From JBCBSZ01 sp039818945 (GTDB lineage Bacteria > Actinomycetota > Acidimicrobiia > Acidimicrobiales > Poriferisodalaceae): a DNA stretch of 64,000 bases. Each line of letters starts with the position of its first letter. The first letter of the stretch is position 1. The translations under genes and the position numbers were made by a program. The DNA lies in NCBI GenBank assembly GCA_039818945.1, contig JBCBSZ010000002.1, positions 104,658 to 168,657 of the forward strand. The letters are read 5' to 3'. The notes below the pieces were generated by a model. That model saw only the letters and a list, made by a program, of their open reading frames with translations, ran no database searches and had not been told where the DNA came from. Below are positions 16,237 through 25,195 of this stretch, piece after piece.

Positions 16237-16998
16237 TCAGCCCGACCCGGCGGAGGGACGGGCGGGCGCTCCGGGCCAGGTGAGCACGTCGCCGGGCCGC
16301 ACGCGGCGCTCGACGGCCGTCGTCTGCACGAGGCCGACCTCGTCGGTGGCGGCGCTGGTGTTGTCACACCCACCGTCGGCCTTCGTCTGGTAGCTGACCG
16401 AGGCCGCCTCGACCGGGTGCCAGGTCCCCCCGGTCCGGATCCCCGGGTCGCTCCAGCGGACCGAGGCCGACGGGTGCTCGCACCGGGCGAAGACCTCCGA
16501 CCACACCATCGGCGTGATCAGCTCGGTCCCGCCCGGGAGCAGCTCCCGCACGAGCGTCTCGTCGCCCGTCTCGAGGTCGGTGACGGTCCCGGCCCACGCC
16601 CCCGGCTCGCTGCCGGGACCGATCGCCAACCGGTACCGCCGACCCGGGTGCCAGAGGTAGTCGCGAGTGTTGGGATTGTCCCTCGCCGACGGCAGCGCCG
16701 ACCCCGTGCCGCGCAGCTGCCCGCCCGTGGATGCGTACCCGCCGAAGTTCACGGCGGCGTCGCCGGGGTGGGCCGGATGGTGTTGGAGGCCGAGATGGGC
16801 GCCGCCGAGGCGCCGACCGCGATCGGCGAAGGAGGCCTGCAGCGCCCAGAAGTACAGGCGATCGACGACCGGCGGCTGCACCACTTCGAGCGTGACCCTG
16901 ACCGCGTCGACGGGTCCGTCGACGAGCCATCGCAGGTGGAACGACGAGGCGCCGTTGCGGGAGGTCGGCTCGCCGCGCAGGCGGGGCCGGCCGAACAC
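16237..16998 (-). CDS. Hypothetical protein, possibly DUF3472-like
   Basis: A 253-residue protein without signal peptide or membrane segment. It begins with beta-strand-like sequence and has the stretch LYFWALQASFADRG then GGAHLGLQHHPAHP and AAVNFGGYAS, which resembles proteins with a jelly-roll DUF3472 domain; this likeness is from memory and weak. A second part has PGRRYRLAIGPG, WAGTVTDLETGDET and two Cys residues. Its GTG start lies five bases after the ribF stop, suggesting co-transcription with ribF. Function unknown. Confidence 0.6.
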   Translation of the reverse strand: MFGRPRLRGEPTSRNGASSFHLRWLVDGPVDAVRVTLEVVQPPVVDRLYFWALQASFADRGRRLGGAHLGLQHHPAHPGDAAVNFGGYASTGGQLRGTGSALPSARDNPNTRDYLWHPGRRYRLAIGPGSEPGAWAGTVTDLETGDETLVRELLPGGTELITPMVWSEVFARCEHPSASVRWSDPGIRTGGTWHPVEAASVSYQTKADGGCDNTSAATDEVGLVQTTAVERRVRPGDVLTWPGAPARPSAGSG

Positions 16999-17003
16999 GG
17001 TGG

Positions 17004-17951
17004 CTAGCCCGCCGTCTCGAGGAGCTCCATCGCCCGCTCGACGTCGAGCGCGAGCTGCGCCTTCAGGGCATCGATGCCGTCGAAGCGCTGCTCGCCCCGG
17101 AGCCGCTCGACGAACTGGACCCGGGCCGGCTCGTCGTAGACGTCGCCCCGGAACCCGATCAGGTGGGCCTCGACCAGCGACTGCTCGGCGTTGTCATAGA
17201 ACGTCGGGCGCTTGCCGACGTTGACCGCCGCCGGGAGCCGGGTGCCGTCGGGCCGGTGGTACCAGCAGGCGTAGACGCCGTCGACCGGCAGCTGCATCTC
17301 CGGCCCCGTCGGCACGTTCGCCGTCGGGAAGCCGATCGTCCGACCTCGTCGATCACCGGCGGTCACGACGCCGCGGATCTCGAAGTGGCGACCGAGCATC
17401 CGGCGGGCCGCACCGGGATCGCCGTCGTCGAGCGCGGCCCGGATCGCGGTCGACGAGATCGTCGCATCGCCCTCCTGCTGCTCGACGAGCGGCATGCCGT
17501 GGACGTCGAAGCCGTGCTCGTCGCCCAGCGTGCGGAGGAGCTCGGTCGAACCGGCGCGGTCGCGACCGAAGTGGAAGTCCTCACCGACGACGACGGCACG
17601 AGCTCGGAGGCAGTCGATCAGCACCCCGCGGACGAAGTCCTCAGGGCTCTCCTGCGAGCGCTCCTGGTCGAAGCGCACGACGAGCGTGTAGTCCACCCCC
17701 GTCTCGCGCAGCAGCTCGAGCTTCTGGTCGAGGTCGGTGAGCAGCCTCGGCGCCGAGTCGGGTCGTACGACCATCGCCGGATGAGGGTCGAACGTGACCA
17801 CCGCCGTCGCGGCGCCGAGGTGCGCCGCCATGCGGTGCATCTCGGCGATGACGGCCCGATGGCCGCGGTGCACGCCGTCGTAGGCGCCGACCGTGACGAC
17901 CGTGCCCTGACTGGGCCGTGGGCACCAGTCCATGTCGCGAACCACCTGCAT
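17004..17951 (-). CDS. ribF: Bifunctional riboflavin kinase/FAD synthetase
   Basis: A 315-residue enzyme converting riboflavin to FMN and FMN to FAD. The N-terminal FAD synthetase half shows VTVGAYDGVHRGH, VVTFDPHP, VGEDFHFGRDR and ISSTAIR. The C-terminal flavokinase half shows RTIGFPTANV, PAAVNVGKRPTF and VEAHLIGFRGDVY. Length is standard. It follows truB by 34 bases, the usual order after rbfA-truB. Confidence 0.96.
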   Translation of the reverse strand: MQVVRDMDWCPRPSQGTVVTVGAYDGVHRGHRAVIAEMHRMAAHLGAATAVVTFDPHPAMVVRPDSAPRLLTDLDQKLELLRETGVDYTLVVRFDQERSQESPEDFVRGVLIDCLRARAVVVGEDFHFGRDRAGSTELLRTLGDEHGFDVHGMPLVEQQEGDATISSTAIRAALDDGDPGAARRMLGRHFEIRGVVTAGDRRGRTIGFPTANVPTGPEMQLPVDGVYACWYHRPDGTRLPAAVNVGKRPTFYDNAEQSLVEAHLIGFRGDVYDEPARVQFVERLRGEQRFDGIDALKAQLALDVERAMELLETAG

Positions 17952-17985
17952 GACCCGTGACGGTATCCGACCGACTACCGGAACC

Positions 17986-18870
17986 TCACGTCGTGGTGGC
18001 GAGGACGGCGGCCGGCTTCCAGGCGCCGCGATGGGGCTCGTACACCGCGAGCAGCTCGGCGTCGGGGCCGACGACCGCAGCGGCCGTCACCTCGCCCGCC
18101 AGCCCGAGGTCGAGCACCGAGCCGTGCCGCACGCGATCGGCGGTGTCGGCGTCGACGTCGACCCGGGCCAGGTCCCGGACCGCCTCGACCGGCGTGAGCA
18201 GCTCGGCGTCGTCGACCGGGGCCGCCTCCTCGACGCCGAACGAGCCGATGGCGGTCCGCCGCAGGCGCCGGAGATGGGCGCCGCCGCCGAGCAGCCGACC
18301 CAGATCGTCGGCCAACGTCCGCACGTAGGTCCCGGAGGAGCACTCGACCTCGATGGGGAGCACGCCCGGTTCCACCGGCTCGCCCACCTCGAAGCGGTGC
18401 ACCACGACGGACCGGGGCTCGCGCTCGACCTCCTCACCGGCGCGGGCCACCTCGTGCAGTCGACGACCGTCGACCCGCACCGCCGAGACCATCGGCGGGA
18501 TCTGCTCGATCGGCCCGGTGAGCTCGGCTGCGACGAGCGCCCGAGCCTCGTCCGGGTCGATCGACCCCATGTCGAAGCGCTCGACGACCTCGCCGGTGTC
18601 GTCGAGCGTCGAGGTCGTGGCCCCGAGCACGACCTCGCCGGTGTAGGTCTTCGGGAGCGCCGTCAGCCATCGGAGCGCCCGGGTGACCTGCCCGACCCCG
18701 AGCAGCAGGACGCCGGTCGCCGGCGGGTCGAGCGTGCCCGAGTGGCCGATGCGGCGCTGCCCCAGCCGCCGCCGTGCGAGATCGACGACGTCGTGCGACG
18801 TCACGCCCGCCGGTTTGTCCACCACCAACAGGCCGTGCGGGCCCGCGTTCCGGTTACGTCGTCGGCCCAT
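17986..18870 (-). CDS. truB: tRNA pseudouridine-55 synthase
   Basis: A 294-residue enzyme that makes pseudouridine 55 in the T-loop of tRNA. The start ATG at 18870 gives a protein beginning with GLLVVDKPAGVTSHDVV. The catalytic motif GHSGTLDPPATGVLLL contains the nucleophilic Asp. PPMVSAVRVDGRRLHEVAR and CSSGTYVRTLADDLG are further family motifs. The first 17 bases overlap the rbfA end, so the two are coupled. Confidence 0.96.
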   Translation of the reverse strand: MGRRRNRNAGPHGLLVVDKPAGVTSHDVVDLARRRLGQRRIGHSGTLDPPATGVLLLGVGQVTRALRWLTALPKTYTGEVVLGATTSTLDDTGEVVERFDMGSIDPDEARALVAAELTGPIEQIPPMVSAVRVDGRRLHEVARAGEEVEREPRSVVVHRFEVGEPVEPGVLPIEVECSSGTYVRTLADDLGRLLGGGAHLRRLRRTAIGSFGVEEAAPVDDAELLTPVEAVRDLARVDVDADTADRVRHGSVLDLGLAGEVTAAAVVGPDAELLAVYEPHRGAWKPAAVLATTT

Positions 18871-19273
18871 CGTGGTCCGGGTCGGCCGGCTCCTCGGCTG
18901 GTTCGTCGTCGCCGAGCCCGAGCCCGGAGAGCAGCTCGTCGACGCGGGCGCCGGCGGCGATGGAGGGATCGAGCTCGAAGACCAGGTCGGGCACCCGCCG
19001 CAGGTGCGCCTCACGCCCGACCGCGCTCTTCAGCTTGCCCTTGACCTCCCACCAGGCCGCGTCGACCTCGCCGGCGGCGTCGTCGTCGAACAGGTCGTAG
19101 TACACGACGGCCTGCTCGAGCTCGTTGTCGACCTGCACGCCGGTGATGCTGACCAGCTCGAGGCGCTCGTCGCCGATGCGTTCGAGCTGGTCGGCGACGA
19201 TCTGGCGGATCAGCTCACCGACCCGATCGGTACGGGCGTAGTCGCGGCGTTGGCCGCGCGGTCGTCTGGCCAT
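18854..19273 (-). CDS. rbfA: Ribosome-binding factor A
   Basis: A 139-residue protein for late 16S rRNA maturation in the 30S subunit. It shows the KH-like fold pattern: RVGELIRQIVADQLERIGDE, then VSITGVQVDNELEQAVVYY and the C-terminal LRRVPDLVFELDPSI. The ATG at 19273 is preferred to an upstream TTG because a GGAGGCGGCC site precedes it. The C-terminal tail is acidic and extends the core by about 20 residues. Sits between a broken small gene and truB. Confidence 0.95.
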   Translation of the reverse strand: MARRPRGQRRDYARTDRVGELIRQIVADQLERIGDERLELVSITGVQVDNELEQAVVYYDLFDDDAAGEVDAAWWEVKGKLKSAVGREAHLRRVPDLVFELDPSIAAGARVDELLSGLGLGDDEPAEEPADPDHDGPTT

Positions 19274-19328
19274 GGCCGCCTCCAACGGTGGGACGAGCCG
19301 ACGCTACCCGGACCGACGCCCGCACCGT

Positions 19329-19702
19329 TCAGCGCCGTTCGCCACCGGGTGGCGGCGGCGGGGGCGGGGGTGGCGGGGGTGGCGGCGCCGACGAGACGAC
19401 GACGGCGTCGGTGCCGACGATCACGGCGTCGGGTTGGGTGACCCAGCCCGGGACCGAGCGGTCGTTCGCCGTGAACCCGCGCCGACCATCGTTGACCAGC
19501 TCGACGAGCCGGCCGACACCGGCGCCCGGTCCAGGTCGTCCTCGTACAGGACGACCGCGACCCACAGCGTCCGTGCCGGTGTCAGCGCCGCGCTGCCACT
19601 GGCGACCACGACGACGGACAGCAGCGTCAGCGTCGCGAGGCAGGCGGCGACCGCGCGGCGGGCGTACCCCCCGCGTCCGAACGAACCGTGTTCACCGAGC
19701 AC
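19329..19702 (-). pseudogene. Small membrane-anchored protein gene with apparent frameshift
   Basis: Two overlapping reading frames together make one plausible protein. The first starts at a GTG (19702) with GGAGG eight bases upstream and encodes a short basic lead, a transmembrane segment (AVAACLATLTLLSVVVVASG) and LWVAVVLYEDDLDRAP. Around 19507-19525 the GC-rich third-position pattern moves to another frame, which continues RLVELVNDGRRGFTANDR, then PDAVIVGTDAVVVSSA and a run of about thirteen Pro before the stop at 19329. Joining them needs a one-base shift. It could be a true mutation, a sequencing error or programmed slippage. No family recognised. It lies between DUF503 and rbfA. Confidence 0.5.
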
Positions 19703-19812
19703 CTGGTCGCCTCCCCGCAGCCGGATCGACCCCGGTCGGGGCCCCGCCGCAGCCGACCACGAGCGGCTTGGAGGTGGATTGGAGTCACCGGGCGCGCCGG
19801 CACCCGTGGGGG

Positions 19813-20109
19813 TCAGTCGAGCTCGGCCCAGGTTCGCCGGACCGAGGTGACCTCGAGGTCGGGCCGACTCCACACGGTGCGCTCGACCTCGTCGCCCACC
19901 TCCTCGGCGACCTGCGCCGAGGAGGCCGCGATGGCCACGGTCAGCGCGGCGACCTGCCAGGAGTCCTGCCCGCCGGTCTCGGCCACCGAGACGGGCAGCC
20001 GGGCCCGCAACCGGTCGAGGACCGGTCGCAGGGCCTGGCGCTTGTCCTTGAGCGAGCGGGCCGACGGCACGTGGAGGTCGATCTCGACCGCCAGCACGTA
20101 CCCGCTCAC
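19813..20109 (-). CDS. DUF503 family protein
   Basis: A 98-residue protein matching DUF503 (YlxP-like): an N-terminal strand VLAVEIDLHVP, the conserved SLKDKRQALRPVLDRLR, VSVAETGGQDSWQVAALTVA and an end with VERTVWSRPDLEV. Members sit next to infB and rbfA in many Gram-positive genomes and are suspected ribosome-assembly or translation proteins, without proven function. Start is seven bases after the infB stop. Confidence 0.88.
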   Translation of the reverse strand: MSGYVLAVEIDLHVPSARSLKDKRQALRPVLDRLRARLPVSVAETGGQDSWQVAALTVAIAASSAQVAEEVGDEVERTVWSRPDLEVTSVRRTWAELD

Positions 20110-20116
20110 GGCGCGA

Positions 20117-23100
20117 TCACAGCGAGCGAGGGATCTCCCGCTCCTCGAAGGTCTCGATGATGTCGCCCGGCTTGAGGTCCTGGAAGTCCGAGAGGCCGAT
20201 GCCGCACTCGAAGCCGGACGCCACCTCGCGGACGTCGTCCTTGAAGCGTCGCAGCGAGGAGATCTCGCCCTTCCAGATGACCACGCCGTCGCGGAGGAAC
20301 CGCACCTTCGAGCCGCGGGTGATGACCCCGTTGGTGACGTAGCAGCCGGCGATGGCGCCGATGCGCGGGACCCGGAAGATCTCGCGGACCTCGGCGTCGC
20401 CGGTGACGACCTCCTCGAACTCCGGCTCGAGCAGGCCGAGCATGGCCTTCTCGATGTCCTCGAGGAGCTTGTAGATGATGTCGTAGCTGCGGATCTCGAC
20501 GCCCTCGGCCTCGGCCGCCTCGCGGGCCTTGCGGTCCGGTCGGACGTTGAAGCCGAGGATCGTCGACTCCGACGCCAGCGCGAGCTGGACGTCGTTCTCG
20601 GTGATCCCGCCGACGCCGCGGCTGACGAACTGGAGCTTGACGTCGTCGCGCTCCAGCTTGCGCAGGCTCTCGACCGTCGCCTCGAGCGAGCCGTGGACGT
20701 CGGCCTTGACGATGAGGTTGAGCGCTGCCTGCTCGCCGGCCTGGATCTGGCGGAACAGGTCCTCGAGCTTGGCGCCGCCGGCCGGGGTCGGGGCGCCCTG
20801 GTTGGCGAGGGCGACCTGGCGCTGCCAGTGCTCGCGGGTCTCGGCCACCTTGGAGGCGGTCTTCTCGTCCGGGGCCTCGACGAAGGTGTCGCCGGCGCGG
20901 GGCACGTCGGAGAGCCCGAGCACCTGCACCGGCGTGGACGGGCCGGCCACCTTCACGTTGTTGCCGTGGTCGTCGAGCATCGCCCGCACGCGACCCCACG
21001 CCGCGCCGGCGACCATCGGGTCACCGACCTGCAGAGTGCCGCGCTGCACGAGCACGGTGGCCACGGGGCCGCGACCCTTGTCGAGGTTGGCCTCGAGCAC
21101 GATGCCCTGGGCCTGACCCTCGGGGTTGGCGGTGAGCTCCTCGAGCTCGGCGACCACCAGCAGCTGCTCGAGCAGGTCGTCGATGCCGATGCGCTCGAGC
21201 GCGGAGACCTCGACGACGATCGTGTCGCCGCCCCACTCCTCGGGCACGAGCTCGCGCTCGGCCAGCTCGGACTTCACCCGATCGACGTCGGCGTTCTCGC
21301 GGTCGATCTTGTTGATCGCCACGACGAGGGGCACCTCGGCGGCTCGGGCGTGATCGATCGCCTCGGCGGTCTGCGGCATGACGCCGTCGTCGGCCGCGAC
21401 CATGAGGATGACGATGTCGGTCGCCTCGGCGCCACGGGCCCGCATGGCGGTGAACGCCTCGTGGCCCGGGGTGTCGATGAAGGTGATCCGCTTGCCCTCG
21501 CGCTCGACCTGGTAGGCGCCGATGTGCTGGGTGATGCCACCCGCCTCGCCCTCGACCACGTTCGCGTGGCGGATGCGGTCGAGCAGCAGCGTCTTGCCGT
21601 GGTCGACGTGACCCATCACCGTGATGACCGGCGGACGGGTGACCAACGAGTCCGGGTCCTCGTCCTCCTCGTCGATGACGCCCAGCTGCTCGAGGAGCCC
21701 GACCTCCTGCTCCTCGCCGGGATCGACGAGCTTGAGCTCGGCGTTCAGGTCGTCGGCGAACAGCTCGATCATGTCGTCGGACAGCGACTGCGTCGCCGTG
21801 ACCATCTCGCCCTGGAGCATCAGGTAGCGCACGACGTCCGCCGCGGAGCGGTTGAACTTCGGCGCCATGTCCTGCGCCGTGGAGCCGCGCTCGACGACGA
21901 TCTGCCCCTCGGGGACCGGTGCGTCCTCGGGGGTGTAGGTGGGCAGCTCCTGCGGCTGGAGCTCTTCCATGTTGCGACGACGACGCCCTCGGGTCTTGCG
22001 GCGGCCGCGCGGACCACCTCGACCGGGCGGACCACCGCGGCCGGGACCGCCGGGACGGCCAGGCGCGGGCGGACGACCGAAGCCGCCACCGGGACCGCCA
22101 CCACCGCCACCGGGGCGCGGACCGCGGAACCCGCCACCACCGCCGGGGCCGCCGCCACCGGGGCGGGCGCCTCGGGCGCCGGCGGGCGGGCGCGGACGAC
22201 CGCCGCCGGGGGGCGGCGGGATCGGCTTGCCGCTCGGGCTGCGGGGCGGCGGCGGGATGGGCTTGCCGCTCCGGCTGCGGGCCGGGGGCGGCGGGATCGG
22301 CTTGCCGTCGGGGCCGACCGGAGGGGGCGGCAGCGGCTTGCCGTCTCCGTCGGTCGGCAGGCCGCTCGGCGCCGCGGCGGGCGGCGCAGCCGCGGCGGGC
22401 GGTGCGGCCGCGGCAGCGGCATCGACGGCCGGAGCGTCGGCGGAGGCGGCCGGTGCGACCGGGACCTCGGGAGCGGGTGCGGGCGCCGGAGCCTCGGCCG
22501 GTGGAGCGCTGCGGGGCGGGGGCGGCGGCAGCGGCCGACCGTCCGGACCCATCGGGGGCGGCGGCAGCGGCCGACCGTCGGGACCCGTCGGGGGCCGGCG
22601 GCGCGGCGCCGGCGGCTCCGGCGGGCGGGGTGCCGCCTCGGCGCCGGAGGTCGCGGTCTCGGTGCCCGACGAGGTCACCAGCGGCTTCGGAGCCTGGGGC
22701 TTCGGCGCCTCGGGCGCCGGGGCCGGGTCGTCGGCGGGTGGTGCGGGCGGCGCCGCGGGCGCCGGGGGCTCCGCCGCCGGGGTCTCGGTGGGCTCGGCCG
22801 GGGCAGCGGGTTCGGGTGCCGCCTGCTTCGCCGCCGGCTGCTTGGACTTGGTGCTCACGAGCGGCTTGGCCGGTGCCTCGGCCTCGCCGCCGCCGGCACC
22901 GTCGTCGCCCCCGCCCTCCGTGACCAGGCCCTCGCGCTCGGCCTTGCGGCGGACGCGGTCGGCCTGAGCATCGACGATGCTCGAGGAGTGGCTCTTCACG
23001 CCGATCCCGAGGGTCTCGGCGAGATCGATCGTCTGCTTGTTCGACAGCCCGAGCTCTCGGGCCAGCTCGTACACGCGGATCTTCTTGGGCAAGGGCTCGC

Positions 23101-23125
23101 TTTCGTCTTCGTCGGCTCCGAGCAC
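20117..23125 (-). CDS. infB: Translation initiation factor IF-2
   Basis: A 1002-residue GTPase that places initiator tRNA on the 30S subunit. The N-terminal IF2_N helix domain (KKIRVYELARELGLSNKQTI) is at residues 14-33. Residues 60-390 are Pro, Ala and Gly rich, including six copies of a GK/RP(L/I)PPPP unit and a GGG/Arg-rich stretch. The G domain begins near residue 500 with GHVDHGKT, then DTPGHEAF and NKID; domains II-IV follow to the end. The first possible start is a GTG at 23125; a TTG at 23092 directly before PKKIRVYE fits the family start better. The N-terminal extension is longer than in most IF-2 proteins. Part of the nusA operon. Confidence 0.96.
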   Translation of the reverse strand: MLGADEDESEPLPKKIRVYELARELGLSNKQTIDLAETLGIGVKSHSSSIVDAQADRVRRKAEREGLVTEGGGDDGAGGGEAEAPAKPLVSTKSKQPAAKQAAPEPAAPAEPTETPAAEPPAPAAPPAPPADDPAPAPEAPKPQAPKPLVTSSGTETATSGAEAAPRPPEPPAPRRRPPTGPDGRPLPPPPMGPDGRPLPPPPPRSAPPAEAPAPAPAPEVPVAPAASADAPAVDAAAAAAPPAAAAPPAAAPSGLPTDGDGKPLPPPPVGPDGKPIPPPPARSRSGKPIPPPPRSPSGKPIPPPPGGGRPRPPAGARGARPGGGGPGGGGGFRGPRPGGGGGGPGGGFGRPPAPGRPGGPGRGGPPGRGGPRGRRKTRGRRRRNMEELQPQELPTYTPEDAPVPEGQIVVERGSTAQDMAPKFNRSAADVVRYLMLQGEMVTATQSLSDDMIELFADDLNAELKLVDPGEEQEVGLLEQLGVIDEEDEDPDSLVTRPPVITVMGHVDHGKTLLLDRIRHANVVEGEAGGITQHIGAYQVEREGKRITFIDTPGHEAFTAMRARGAEATDIVILMVAADDGVMPQTAEAIDHARAAEVPLVVAINKIDRENADVDRVKSELAERELVPEEWGGDTIVVEVSALERIGIDDLLEQLLVVAELEELTANPEGQAQGIVLEANLDKGRGPVATVLVQRGTLQVGDPMVAGAAWGRVRAMLDDHGNNVKVAGPSTPVQVLGLSDVPRAGDTFVEAPDEKTASKVAETREHWQRQVALANQGAPTPAGGAKLEDLFRQIQAGEQAALNLIVKADVHGSLEATVESLRKLERDDVKLQFVSRGVGGITENDVQLALASESTILGFNVRPDRKAREAAEAEGVEIRSYDIIYKLLEDIEKAMLGLLEPEFEEVVTGDAEVREIFRVPRIGAIAGCYVTNGVITRGSKVRFLRDGVVIWKGEISSLRRFKDDVREVASGFECGIGLSDFQDLKPGDIIETFEEREIPRSL

Positions 23126-23190
23126 CAGAGGTGGCGCTCAGGTCGCGACCCATCATCCTCGCAGATCGCCTGGGTCTGCGACGACCGGGT

Positions 23191-23427
23191 TCAGCTCGAT
23201 GTGTCGGCTGGGGGATCGTCGAGTGCGACCGAGCCCCGGAAGGCACGTTCGAAGGCTCGGCGCTTGACGGCGAGTTCCCAGCAGTCCTGATCAGGGCACA
23301 GCCACGCACCCCGTCCTGGCAGTGTACGTCCGAAGCGGACCGTCCCCTCGACCACCGCCAACCGACGGAGCTCGGCAGCCGGACGTCGGGTCCGACACCC
23401 GATGCAGGTGCGGACCGGGCCGTTCAG
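23191..23427 (-). CDS. ylxR: YlxR/RnpM family RNA-binding protein with CTG start
   Basis: A 78-residue protein: RTCIGCR at the N-terminus, AELRRLAVVEG, LPGRGAWLCP and the C-terminal VKRRAFERAFRGSV. These are the hallmarks of the YlxR (DUF448) family, an RNA-binding protein described in Bacillus as RnpM, a modulator of RNase P. It lies between nusA and infB as usual. In this frame a TGA precedes by eight codons, and no ATG, GTG or TTG lies before RTCIGCR. The only reasonable start is the CTG at 23427, which overlaps the nusA stop as CTGA, with GAGGAG upstream. Small-gene finders would miss it. Confidence 0.9.
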   Translation of the reverse strand: MNGPVRTCIGCRTRRPAAELRRLAVVEGTVRFGRTLPGRGAWLCPDQDCWELAVKRRAFERAFRGSVALDDPPADTSS

Positions 23428-24701
23428 CTCGACGACGACTCCTCGTCACCCTCCGGAGCAACCTCACCGCTCTCGGCAGGCGCTGCGGCCTCCGCCGCGG
23501 TGGCCGACTCCTCGGCGACGGCTGCCTCGGCGACCGGTTCCTCGACGGCGACCGGCTCCTCGGCGGCGGGCGCGGCTGCCGGAGCTGCGGCCTCCTCCGC
23601 GGCGGCCTGGGCGTAGTCCTGGGCGGAGATGGCCTCGCCGCCCTCGGCGGGCTGCCACTCCATCTCGCCGGTCTCGGGGTTGGCCACCCACTCGCCCTCG
23701 GCCCACTCCTCGCCCTCGTACCCGGCCTCCTCCTCCTGGAGCTGGGTCTCGGACTTGATGTCGATCCGCCAGCCGGTGAGCCGGGCCGCCAGGCGGGCGT
23801 TCTGCCCCTCGCGACCGATCGCCAGGCTGAGCTGGTGGTCGGGCACGATGACGTCAGCGGTGCCGGTGTAGTCGTCGACCCGGACCTCGCGGACCTTGGC
23901 CGGCGACAGCGCCTTGGCGATGTAGTCCTCGAGGTGCTCGGAGAACGGCACGATGTCGATCTTCTCGCCCCGCAGCTCGTTGACGACCTGGCGGACGCGG
24001 GCGCCGCGGGCGCCGACGCAGGCGCCCACCGGGTCGACGTTGCCGTCGTTGGACCACACGGCGATCTTGGTGCGGTGCCCGGGCTCGCGGGCGCACGCCT
24101 TGATCTCGACGATGCCGTCGCCGATCTCGGGCACCTCGAGCAGGAACAGCTCGCGGATCAGGCCCGGATGGGTCCGGCTGACCACGATCTGGGGACCCTT
24201 GGCCGTCTTGCGCACCTCGACGATGTAGGCCTTCAGCCGGGCGCCGCTCTCGGGCCGCTCGAAGGAGACCTGCTCCGACTGGGGCAGCAGCGCCTCGACC
24301 CGACCGAGGTCGAGGAGGGTGTAGCGGGCGTCGGTCTGCTGGACGATGCCGGTGACGATGTCGCCCTCGCGCCCCGCGTACTCCTCGTACTTGAGGTCGC
24401 GCTCGACCTCGCGGATGCGCTGGGTCATGACCTGGCGGACGGTCTGGGCGGCGATGCGGCCCATGTCGTCGGGCGTGTCGTCGAACTCCCGGACGATCTC
24501 GCCCTCTTCGTCGATCTCCTGGGCGATGACGCGGATGTCGAAGTTCTCGTCGATGACCACGTACGCGTCGGGCGAGGCGCCGGGCCGGCGCTTGTAGGCC
24601 GCCTCGATGCCGTTGGCCAGCGCCTCGAGGAGCACGTCGACCCCGATGCCACGATCGGCGGCGACGGCCTCGAGGGCCTCCATCATGTCCGCGTTGCTCA
24701 T
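23424..24701 (-). CDS. nusA: Transcription termination/antitermination factor NusA
   Basis: A 425-residue RNA polymerase-binding protein. Order: N-terminal domain (MMEALEAVAADRGIG, EALANGIEAAYKRR), S1 domain around 130-200 (GDIVTGIVQQTDARYTLLDL), KH1 (GACVGARGARVRQVVNELRG) and KH2 (LAIGREGQNARLAARLTGW). After residue 345 it has an acidic Ala/Glu tail of about 80 residues. The start ATG at 24701 overlaps the rimP stop as ATGA; the open frame upstream is not NusA-like. The stop overlaps the ylxR CTG start. Confidence 0.96.
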   Translation of the reverse strand: MSNADMMEALEAVAADRGIGVDVLLEALANGIEAAYKRRPGASPDAYVVIDENFDIRVIAQEIDEEGEIVREFDDTPDDMGRIAAQTVRQVMTQRIREVERDLKYEEYAGREGDIVTGIVQQTDARYTLLDLGRVEALLPQSEQVSFERPESGARLKAYIVEVRKTAKGPQIVVSRTHPGLIRELFLLEVPEIGDGIVEIKACAREPGHRTKIAVWSNDGNVDPVGACVGARGARVRQVVNELRGEKIDIVPFSEHLEDYIAKALSPAKVREVRVDDYTGTADVIVPDHQLSLAIGREGQNARLAARLTGWRIDIKSETQLQEEEAGYEGEEWAEGEWVANPETGEMEWQPAEGGEAISAQDYAQAAAEEAAAPAAAPAAEEPVAVEEPVAEAAVAEESATAAEAAAPAESGEVAPEGDEESSSS

Positions 24702-25195
24702 GACCTGGGTTGCTTCTTCCTCTTCGAGTCGGCGCTCCCACCCTTCGGTGGGGTCGGACCCCACTCGAAGATCGTCTTCGCGCTCGTGATGTCACGGTAC
24801 GCGACGCGACGACGTTCGTCGTCGATCGCGAGCACCGCGCTGTCGTCGTCGGCTTCGGCCAGCGTGCCCCGCACCCGCTCGGTGCCGTCCTCGGTCCGGA
24901 GCTTGACCGAGACCTCCTGGCCGATCGACCAGCGGTAGTGGTCGGGGCGGCGCAGGGGCCGTTCGAGACCGGGGCTGGTGACCTCGAGCGTGTAGCTGCC
25001 CGGGATCGGGTCGGCCTCGTCGAGCAGGACCGAGAGCTGGCGGGTGATCGAGTGGATCGCGTCCATCCCGACGCCGCCCTCGGCGTCGACGGCGACCTTG
25101 AGGGTGCCGGCGTTGAACGAGAGGTCGTAGAGCCGGCATCCGGACGCGTCGATGACCGGAGCGACCAGCTCCTCCATCCTCGCCACGTCGACCAC
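24698..25195 (-). CDS. rimP: Ribosome maturation factor RimP
   Basis: A 165-residue protein for 30S subunit assembly: LVAPVIDASGCRLYDLSF, LEVTSPGLERPLRRPDHYRW and the C-terminal Sm-like half with VSVKLRTEDGTERVRGTL. I chose the GTG at 25195 since GAGGTG lies eight bases upstream; the frame is open to a GTG at 25246 and also has an ATG at 25177. It heads the rimP-nusA-ylxR-infB operon. A weak minus-strand candidate -10 (TATAGA, 25306-25311) lies about 110 bases upstream in the divergent region with proS. Confidence 0.93.
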   Translation of the reverse strand: MVDVARMEELVAPVIDASGCRLYDLSFNAGTLKVAVDAEGGVGMDAIHSITRQLSVLLDEADPIPGSYTLEVTSPGLERPLRRPDHYRWSIGQEVSVKLRTEDGTERVRGTLAEADDDSAVLAIDDERRRVAYRDITSAKTIFEWGPTPPKGGSADSKRKKQPRS

